A stretch of 64,000 nucleotides of DNA from Galeruca laticollis (Eukaryota; Arthropoda; Insecta; Coleoptera; Chrysomelidae). The DNA lies in NCBI GenBank assembly GCA_963921935.1, contig OY998176.1:181809842-181873841 (forward strand). The letters are read 5' to 3'. The translations under genes were made by a program, and so were the position numbers. Below are positions 56,291 to 64,000 of this stretch, one piece after another; within the stretch, counting starts at the first letter, position 1; every line of letters starts with the position of its first letter. The notes beneath the pieces are model-generated. The model did no database searches, was not told the origin of the DNA, and saw nothing but the letters and a program-made list of their open reading frames with translations.

Positions 56291-56558
56291 AATAGATGGC
56301 ACTACACAAAGCAATGACATTTATTTTTTTTATTTATTTAAAATTCATAACACGGAACGGAATAAATTAAGAACCTGTGTATACAAAAAAAAAAGAAAAT
56401 AATATAGAGTTTTATGCTTTAGATAGATAGAACCTTTAAAATATCGTTAAGCTGCAAGAATTTGAAATATGTCCATATAAATCTCGATCCGGCCGGAATT
56501 CCGGCGGTCCGGTGCGTCTACCGGCCGGAATTCCGGTTTTTGATCCGGTACATCCCTA

Positions 56559-57007
56559 TTTTTAATGCCATATAAATTTCATTATGGGCAACTTTGGAGT
56601 CTTACACTCATATAATTGGTATAGTTTAATCGAAATTTTCAGTTATGCACTTTCATTAGCAATGTCTTAAGTTAATTGGAAGTGTTTGTAAAGTACACAC
56701 TGAATTTCGATATTCTACCTTAACTGAAAATGGTTGAAAATTTATTTTGATATTTAAATTTCACACAAATGAATGTGAAGTGAAATGAAAAAATTAAATA
56801 AAAGTTAAATTTAACTGATAAGAAAAAAGTAATCCACTTTAAAATAATAAATTACAAATTATCAATACAGACATAATCGTAATTGATATTTTTTTATAGA
56901 ATAAAGTTTATTTTGTTCACAACCACTATTATTTATCATCAAATGTGAATGCATGGTAAATTGGTGAATTTTTAATCACATTAAGTCAATATCTTTTCGT
57001 AAAATAT
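56559..57007. other. Intergenic AT-rich stretch
   Basis: Between the hAT element and the 3' end of the next LINE. No gene or repeat recognised. Confidence 0.4.
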
Positions 57008-60000
57008 GTTTTTTTTATTTAAGAAAAATAAAGCGCATCAACCCTTTAGATTATTAGCGCTACCAAATGTTACAATAATAAATATTAAATAGTACTACAG
57101 GTATTACAGGTATAAGAACACAAATGATTATAATATTAAACGTTCAAATTTTGTTCAAAAACTGAATAGTTCGTAGATAAGCTACCAAGTTTTCCATATT
57201 GAATTCTTCTCCGAGCAAATGGTACATAGTAGGTGGGATGTTAATTGACACTCTTTGCTGTGAAAACTTTGGACAGTCTATTAATACACGTTCGACTGTT
57301 AAAAGGCATTGACACACTGTACGGCGGGATTGTTCGGATTTTGACATTAAGTGTTCATGGGAAAATCGAGTGTGACCCATTCGAAGACGGGTCAAGATCA
57401 CTTGTTCCTTCCTATTTTCTGGAACGTTCCTCCACGGTTTAACTGTTCTTTTCACTTCTCTAAGTTTATCGTGAGATTGGGACCACTGATGTTGCCAAGC
57501 GTTGTTAACCGATGCCTTAATATGTATTTTGATGTCTGACATCGTAGCTCTCGTGACTTCGGTGGCATTAGGATCCTGAATTGCAGTTTTGGCTGTTGCA
57601 TGCTCGCTCATTTCCCTCTATTCCTGTGTGTGAAGGCACCCATAAAAACTGTATAACTGCTCCTGAATTGTACAGCTGGGATAGTTTCTGCTTAATTAGC
57701 ATCAGTATTGGATTTGATGAATATGTCTGGCGCAAACTTTCAATTGAGTTCAATGAATCCGTTACTATGAGCAAGTGTTTTAAATTTTCTCTATTGGCAT
57801 GGACTAGAGCTTGAAATATCGCATACAGTTCTCCAACTAGAATGGTTGTAATATGAGGTAGTCTAAATTTGATTATTGCGTTTGGTGTTACAAGTGCGGC
57901 CCCAACTCCAGTATCCATTTTAGAGGCATCAGTGTAGATATGGGTATATTGTTGGAAATAAGATATTGCGTTCTTATCAAAACTTGTCAACGATGTATTA
58001 CATATTGGTGGTTTTATTATCCATGGAGGCGGGGAGGAAATAAATTGAGGAATCGTTGGAGGAATAGATATATTTAGAAGGTTGAGGGATCTGTTAATTC
58101 TTTCAGAAAGTGGTGTATCTGTTCTTTTCCTCTTTTTATAGTCAGCCGAATAACGATTGGAGAAGGTGTTGTCATAAACTGGGTGATTGGGATTTGCAGA
58201 TATACTGGCCGCATAAGAGAGGCTAAGGTAAATCCGTCGGAGGTGGAGGGGGGTTTCGGATGCTTCACTGAGAAGGCTCTCGGAGGGGCTTGAACGAAAT
58301 GCACCCAGGCAAATTCTGATCGAAGTATTCTGGACTGGATTTAAAAGATTCAGTACTGTTTTTACCGCTGACGAGTAGGCTACGCATCCGTAATCAAGAC
58401 GTGACCTAATTAGTGAACGATATATACGTATTAAAGACGTTGAATCAGCGCCCCAATTCCTATTAGATAGTATTTTGAGCAGATTAGAACTTTTGTGAGT
58501 TTTGCAAATCAGGTCGTTAATGTGAGTTATCCAAGTCAGCTTGTAATCCCAAATCATACCGAGATATTTTATATGATCACAAAGATTCAAATTATTGTTG
58601 TATAACTTGAGTATAGGGTTGAAGAAAAACGGATTTTTGGAAAAAATGATGTACTTGGTTTTCTATGTGGAGAATTGGAATCCTGTAGACTCAGACCAAG
58701 TTTCAAGATGTCGAATATGTTGCTGCATGACAGACGTCATGTAGCTTATGTTTTTACCCTTAATATATAAAACTAAATCATCTGCGTATAATTTCCTCTT
58801 CAATGGCTTTTCAAGGTTATTTAAAATATCGTTCATTGCGATTAAAAAAGTGTTACGCTTATTATCGAGCCTTGAGGGGTGCCATTTTCTAGATCTTTGT
58901 TATTCGAGAAATGCCCGTTCAATTTCACATGAAAGGATCGTTTATGTAGATAGTTTTTAATGAATGCAAGCATATTTCCATTTTTCCCCAATCGTCTAAT
59001 TTTAATAAAATTGTATGCTTCCAAGCTGTATCATATGCACGTTTGATGTCAAAAAATACGGCTAGAACTGTTTGCTTGTTAAGGAATGCTTCGTGAATGT
59101 CGGATTCTAAGTCAATTATATTATCAATTGTTGAGTGTCATTTTCTAAAACCGTTTTGTTCCCTGATTAGTAAGGAGTTGGATTCCAGGAACCAAACGAG
59201 TCGGTTATTAATTATTTTTTCTAATAATTTCCAGACACAAGAGGTAGGGAGATAGGCCTATAGGAATTAGAAATATTATTGGGGCAATTTGGTTTCAAGA
59301 TCGGTACTATTGCCGCTTCCTTCCAAGTATCAGGGAATTGTTGTTGAAGCCAGTAATAATTGAAAATATTTAATAAGAATATTGAAGCTTGGTTAGAAAG
59401 GTTCTTAATGAATGCTGTTGGAATATTATCTAGACCGGGGCTACTATCTTAGACTTTTTTCAGGGCTTCGTAGATTTCATCCAACGAAATGGAAGTGCTG
59501 AGTGGAGAATTATTGTTGGAATCGGTACGAATGGTATTGAGTTTTTCAGTGAGATGATATATTCAAGGAATTTACTGTCATAATTGGTATTACTGGAAAA
59601 ATGTTCAAAAGTGTTTGCTAATGTATCGGAAATTTCCTGAGTACTCGTTAGATCTTGTCCTCGTTCTGTCAGTATGTTGATATTAAAATTTGTGTAGGTA
59701 CCAGATATTCCTCTGACCCTATTCTAAATTTCTGTGGGGGGCGTAGAGATGTTTATGCGAGATACAAAGTTTATCCAACTCTCTTTCTTAGATCTTTTTA
59801 TTATGTACCGCGCTCTAGCTCTGAGATTTTTGAATTGTTGTTGATTTTGTATGGTATTATGTTTTTTATACTTATTCAATGCTTGTTTACTCAATTTTAT
59901 CGCTTCTTTATATGCATTATTCCACCATGGTACCATATGACCATTATGAGATAGAGAAGATTTACTTATCGCTATATCCGCGAATTATATCAACGATTCC

Positions 60001-60055
60001 CATGGAAACCGATGAGTTGCTGTTCCACGGTGTAAGATGAAGACCCCGTAATCAG
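57008..60055 (-). mobile_element. I-type LINE, 5'-truncated
   Basis: Minus strand: a linker before the reverse transcriptase (MVPWWNNAYKEAIKLSKQAL, 59936), reverse transcriptase pieces (IRRLGKNGNMLAFIKNYL, NGTPQGSIIS near 58860, IKYLGMIWDYKLTWITHI), RNase H (YTHIYTDASKMDTGVGAAL, FLWVPSHTGIEGNE) and the final LRMGHTRFSHEHLM with CQCLLTVERVLIDCPKF zinc cluster. The 3' end is an A-tract (T8 at 57009-57016 on the plus strand) preceded by AATAAA. The endonuclease and ORF1 are missing. Its sequence differs from the LINE at 49-54 kb, so it is a separate family. Confidence 0.8.
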
Positions 60056-60059
60056 CATA

Positions 60060-60062
<3 letters not shown>

Positions 60063-60105
<43 letters not shown>
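60063..60105. repeat. (TA)n microsatellite
   Basis: Uninterrupted TA dinucleotide run at the truncated 5' boundary of the LINE. Confidence 0.95.
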
Positions 60106-60110
<5 letters not shown>

Positions 60111-61725
60111 ATATACTCTATATTATAATTCTTTAATAATATTTGCCCCACGTTCGGGTGACAAATTATAATATATTCAATGTTCTATTTTATATTTTTA
60201 TTATAATATTATATATGAATTTATATGATGCTGAATTTAATTTGTAGCTGTCGTCACAATTTGTGATAATAACTATACTATTGTGAAAATACCTTTAGCT
60301 AAATATAACCTATAAAATTTTTAATGACAGCAGTTGTCAAATTAATATGCCCGGCTAAATAAATATTAAATTTTATATCCTGAAAGATAAATTAATACAC
60401 AATATCAATCAACTCACTCTTTTCTCAGGGAGGGATCAAATATTTCAAAGGATAATTCAAAATTTATAAATTTCCAAATAATTTTCCAAATCACGTATTA
60501 TACTATTCAAATCGAAAGTAACTGTTTTTCCAATACACTATAAGACAATTAAATTATCTTATGACACATATGAAATTACTGTCAGAAATTAAACCAAATG
60601 TCACTTCTTGTACTAAATTTTCTATAGGATGAAATTATCAAATGTAATGAGAATGATTATGAAAAGAGAGCCAAAAGGTGATTAGAATTCAAATTTATAT
60701 ATTATATTATCAAATAAACCCTTAAAAAATTAAAACTTTTCAAAAAATATCACAAACGAATACGCAAAAATAGAATTTTCTATCAAAACCTTAATATTAT
60801 AAACAATCTAAAATTAGAAATTCTTATCTAAATACTTTAACTAAAAGTCCAAAATGACTTATATGTCAATGTAACATTCCCCAATTTCCTTGTAAATTGT
60901 CTTTTTCAAAATTTGTCATGAGTTTACGTAGAATGATATATCAATAATGTTACTATAATTTGATGAAATATTTAATTCATCAGATGCATCTACTTTCGAA
61001 ATATTATTTACTAAAGGCCTATTAATTCTCGAGAAATAATATATAATATGGACTGGACTCACCAAACTGGATACAGATAGACCTGTTTGTATTCTAAAAA
61101 CGTTTTAGAATATCTGGAACAATTTTCTAAATGACTTATTTAGAAACTGGAACAACACTCGTACTTTACCGCTGTAATTCTCTGCGAATAATACACGCAC
61201 TGGCTTTCAAAGGCAAATTGTGTTAATTTGATAATAATGCTACAAATTATTCTGATATTCTCAAATAAATTTGAGACAACTCTTATTCCGATGTTGTCTC
61301 TCGAGATATTAAAATTCTAGTCTATTTAAACAAATTCTGTGACAACTCTTATTTCAATGGTGTCTCTCGCGATGTTATGAATCAACTAACTAAACTGTTT
61401 CCATAAATAACTCTCTTCTCCTTTGGTTACCAAGAATTCTTTTTTTTAAAAAAAATACAAATTTACGTTTTTATATACCAAGAGAGATTTTCATTATTTT
61501 TTATAAGTGCCATTTTGCCAATAGAGACATCTGTATTCTGGTTTTTCAAATCGTATTAAAATCTATCTGTCATTAAGTCTATTCTGCAGTAATGTCATAT
61601 GAAATTGAAATGTCAAATTTTATTGGTATATTGAACCTTTCAAATTATTGATAATACAGTGTGTATCACTAGTATTACATCTAAATATGCATATTTTCTT
61701 TAGAATTTACATAGAGGATATGTAT
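60106..61725. other. Unassigned AT-rich region
   Basis: No gene supported. A motif CCCCACGTTCGGGTGACA (60146) resembles, in complement, the primer-site region of some LTR elements but no LTR pair is visible. At 61272-61320 and 61335-61383 a diverged repeat of about 63 bp (GACAACTCTTATT, GTGTCTCTCG) is seen. Confidence 0.4.
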
Positions 61726-61728
61726 TAA

Positions 61729-61771
<43 letters not shown>
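61726..61771. repeat. (TA)n microsatellite
   Basis: TA run of about 45 bp. The 61772-62042 stretch that follows is GC-richer and unassigned; its plus-strand frame (KITDFSRETKRSF) has no known match. Confidence 0.95.
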
Positions 61772-61773
<2 letters not shown>

Positions 61774-62038
61774 CAACAACAAAGAGATTCATGGGTAATT
61801 CACGCAAAATAAGGGCTACTGAAATAGAGTGGTAACCATGGACATGCATGTTTCTGAATCATTTTGCCTCTTCAGCACGGCATAACCAAATGAGGATGTG
61901 AAATTTGGGAGCAAAGATGTTAATCGAAACATGGGAAAACACAAAATAACGGATTTCAGCAGGGAAACCAAACGCTCATTTGTGTCTTCAATTGGAAGAT
62001 CCCGAGTTTTCAGGACAACAACCAACATCGACACGGAG

Positions 62039-62042
<4 letters not shown>

Positions 62043-62092
<50 letters not shown>
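62043..62092. repeat. (TA)n microsatellite
   Basis: TA run of about 50 bp, 126 bp upstream of the gypsy primer binding site; it may lie in or at the edge of that element's LTR. Confidence 0.95.
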
Positions 62093-62094
<2 letters not shown>

Positions 62095-62218
62095 TACTTG
62101 TTGTAGATAAAGTTAGTCAGTGTTACTAGATTTCACATTGTTTGTCGTAGTTTGTAGAATTATCATTTTGTACAATAAACGTTTTTAAAAACAGTATTTC
62201 GAGTTAATAATTTGAAAG

Positions 62219-62236
62219 TGGCGCAGTCAGTAGGAT
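62219..62236 (+). promoter_or_regulatory. Primer binding site of second gypsy element
   Basis: TGGCGCAGTCAGTAGGAT matches, with one change, the primer site form TGGCGCAGTCGGTAGGAT known from 17.6/412-type Drosophila gypsy elements. It fixes the LTR end at about 62218. The 416-bp leader to gag has no supported frame. Confidence 0.8.
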
Positions 62237-62652
62237 ATTCAGAATTGATACGTATCGAACGCGTTAATTTTCGTTATAACGAGTGACTGAGTATCGGAAT
62301 ATACGGACTTAGTTATTTTGTGCAAGTGGAAGTTTAGAGTGGCTCCTAGAACGTCAGGAAACCCAGTGTATCACACACCGAAACGATCCCGAGCACGAAG
62401 AAGTCCATCAACGGGAATTGGAACGACAATAGTCCAATTTTGCAGAGATATTCATTGAGGAAGACAAAAATTGCCGAACCGGAGTATATCTCTATAGGAA
62501 TGCTTGAAATATTTCTTCTATTATTACTGTAAGTACAATAAATTTTTATGTCTGAAGTTGACCATTTATGAAACATTCTTCAAAGTTCAAAATTATAACC
62601 TTCAACTGACTCACTAATTTTAAATCAAAGTTCAATTAATAATAATTTTATC

Positions 62653-63683
62653 ATGGCCGAATTTAGACCAGAATATCTAAAATGTATGCCATATTTCAAT
62701 GGCAATCCCAATTATTTGAACAGATATCTAAGTGTGTGTAAATCTTTAATTGATTCATTTTACAGAATAGACACACCAAATTGTTTCCAAAATGTGTATT
62801 TATTGAATTGTCTAATATCTAAATTAACTAGTAATGCTAAATTAGTCGTAAACATACAACATGTATCTACTTGGAATGAGTTAAGAGATGTTTTAACGAG
62901 AAGTTTCGCAGATCAGATAGACGAAACTTGTCTAAATAGGGATTTAGTAATGATGAGACAGCAATCAAATGAAAAACAACAGCAATTCTATGATAGAGTT
63001 TTAAACATTCTTAATCTTTTGTGTAGTTATGTAGACGTTCATGAAATCGAAAATGACTCAAAAATTTTAAAAAGAAATTTATATAATAATGTAGCTTTAA
63101 CATTTTTATAAGGACTTAAAGAACCGTTAGGTACAACTATTAGATGCATGAAACCAAATAATTTGGCCGAAGCTTTACAATATGTTTTCCATTATTTCCA
63201 AAATTTTACTCATAAAATAAATATAAAGCAACCGCAATACTCTGGTAATCCTTTTGTACAACGACAAAATTTTAACAGTAATCCAGTTCAATTTAATACT
63301 CACACACCTAATAATTTCTTTAGAGCACACAGATCATTTCCATCTCAACCTATACATGTTCGCCCTATAATTCCAAGACAACCCCAACATTTTTCTAAGA
63401 ATTCTCAAGTCTTCAAACCTCAACAGACCCTTAATGCATTCAAAGCAAATCAAAATTTACCAAAGCATCACCCATGAGTATTTCCACAAGAAATACAGTA
63501 AACAATCACCCAATGAGTTCACCTATTAGAAACTCATGCCCAGGTCCTTCAAATCAAAATCATTTCCGAAATTCTCGACCACAAAATAATTTTATAGTCG
63601 AGGAATTATTTAATGCTGATATTCAAGATGAGGAAACTGAACAATGTTATTATCCTGATAACTCATATTCTGAAAACGAATAA
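62653..63683 (+). pseudogene. gag: Gag of second gypsy element
   Basis: ATG at 62653 (MAEFRPEYLKCMPYFNGNPN), a gag domain (VSTWNELRDVLTRSFADQID, MMRQQSNEKQQQFYDRVLNI) and, after TAA at 63109-63111, the same frame continues GLKEPLGTTIRCMKPNNLAE to 63477, then shifts to a Ser/Asn/Pro-rich tail ending 63683. This resembles 412/mdg1-type Gags, which form particles without a clear zinc knuckle. The premature stop would leave 152 residues. Confidence 0.75.
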
Positions 63684-63734
63684 TATCAATTTGAAGAACG
63701 AAGCAATAATGATTATTACGATTCCTCAAATCAA

Positions 63735-64000
63735 ATGCCTCTGAATTTAGAGAAAACATAACCCCCGAATCAATTCCATTAAATTTAAGTGTTAATAGTG
63801 AATTGCCTTATATAATATTCACCGAGTATAATATCAAACTTTTAATAGATTCTGGATCATCAATATCCTTCATAGATCCTGAAATTGCATTTGAATATTT
63901 TTCAGATAACCTAACTCATGACCCATTTACAGTGAAGTCTGTTTTTCAAGAATCTTCCCATAAATATAGCACTCTAATCCCTTCTTCAAAAATTTTCAAT
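63735..64000 (+). pseudogene. pol: Protease start of second gypsy Pol
   Basis: A plus-strand frame reads ESIPLNLSVNSELPYIIF, then YNIKLLIDSGSSISFIDPE, the retropepsin active site with Asp-Ser-Gly in place of Asp-Thr-Gly, and continues to the window edge. It should begin a gypsy Pol. A stop at 63682-63684 and a frame change separate it from gag, so it is partial here and its state further on is unknown. Confidence 0.7.

Larger units (their letters stand above)
54734..56558 (-). mobile_element. hAT element with perfect 8-bp target duplication
   Basis: Inverted ends TAGGGATGTACCGGA (54734) and the complement of TCCGGTACATCCCTA (ending 56558), flanked by TTTTTAAT at 54726-54733 and 56559-56566. 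GC-rich repeats fill the left end and GGCCGGAATTCCGG motifs the right end. The inside encodes a broken hAT transposase on the minus strand. Confidence 0.92.
62093..64000 (+). mobile_element. Second Ty3/gypsy element, 5' part
   Basis: A plus-strand element runs off the window: LTR end with AATAAA near 62174, primer binding site (62219), leader, gag (62653) and protease (to 64000). The LTR start could not be placed because TA repeats adjoin it. gag and protease frames carry a stop and shifts, so this copy is defective. The primer site is of the 412/17.6 type. It is not closely similar to the element at 27620. Confidence 0.75.

Noticed and set aside
60138..60165. Possible minus-strand LTR primer site (complement of CCCCACGTTCGGGTGACA)
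   Set aside because: It lacks the TGG start and no LTR pair or gag sequence is adjacent.

Overview
This is a transposon-crowded, AT-rich stretch of an animal genome, almost certainly an insect. Families typical of insect genomes (BEL/Pao, Ty3/gypsy, I/LOA-type LINEs, RTE, Penelope-like, pogo/Tigger, P/THAP, piggyBac, hAT, Helitron-like and Crypton-like remnants) fill most of it. Two conserved nuclear genes with spliceosomal introns survive among them: LYRM4/ISD11 (15374-18699, +, three exons, complete) and the last exon of mitochondrial ribosomal protein L24 (47909-48369, -). I cannot fix the insect order. Gene identities come from reading translations by eye; no database was searched.

Layout. 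1-4205: minus-strand BEL/Pao remnant broken by an RTE tail (9-bp target duplication) and by two tandem piggyBac 3' ends. 4349-7613: pogo/Tigger element 1 with terminal repeats, its transposase split by a Penelope-like fragment carrying a hammerhead-ribozyme-like motif. 7800-10763: P-like scrap, a 1.2-kb Penelope foldback, and pogo remnant 2. 10990-14545: decayed gypsy pol, LTR-like repeats, a palindromic repeat, a piggyBac scrap and another hammerhead-like motif. 15374-18753: LYRM4, with intron 2 swollen to 3 kb by repeats. 18920-26300: I/LOA-type LINE (-) with a P element (+) inside its reverse transcriptase. 27620-38120: complete gypsy-type element, 2.27-kb LTRs nearly identical, intact gag and pol joined by a canonical -1 slippery site; it is the youngest element here. 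38409-40713: Helitron-like OTU/DUF6570 fragment, a 205-bp-arm inverted repeat and a MITE. 41265-43965: Tc1/IS630-like and Crypton-like remnants. 43973-47387: pogo/Tigger element 3, perfect terminal repeats, one frameshift from intact. 47909-48369: mRpL24 exon. 49240-60055: two I-type LINEs (-) flanking a hAT element with a perfect 8-bp target duplication. 60056-64000: TA microsatellites and the start of a second gypsy element (primer binding site, gag, protease) that runs off the window.

The elements do not form one functional system; they are successive insertions around two mitochondrial housekeeping genes. The most unusual signals are: (1) a recurring hammerhead-like fold at three Penelope-related sites; (2) pogo-like elements whose ends carry arrays of a family-specific G-rich motif and, in elements 1 and 3, an extra charged C-terminal module; (3) the young gypsy element with its frameshift site and LTR-terminal hairpin.
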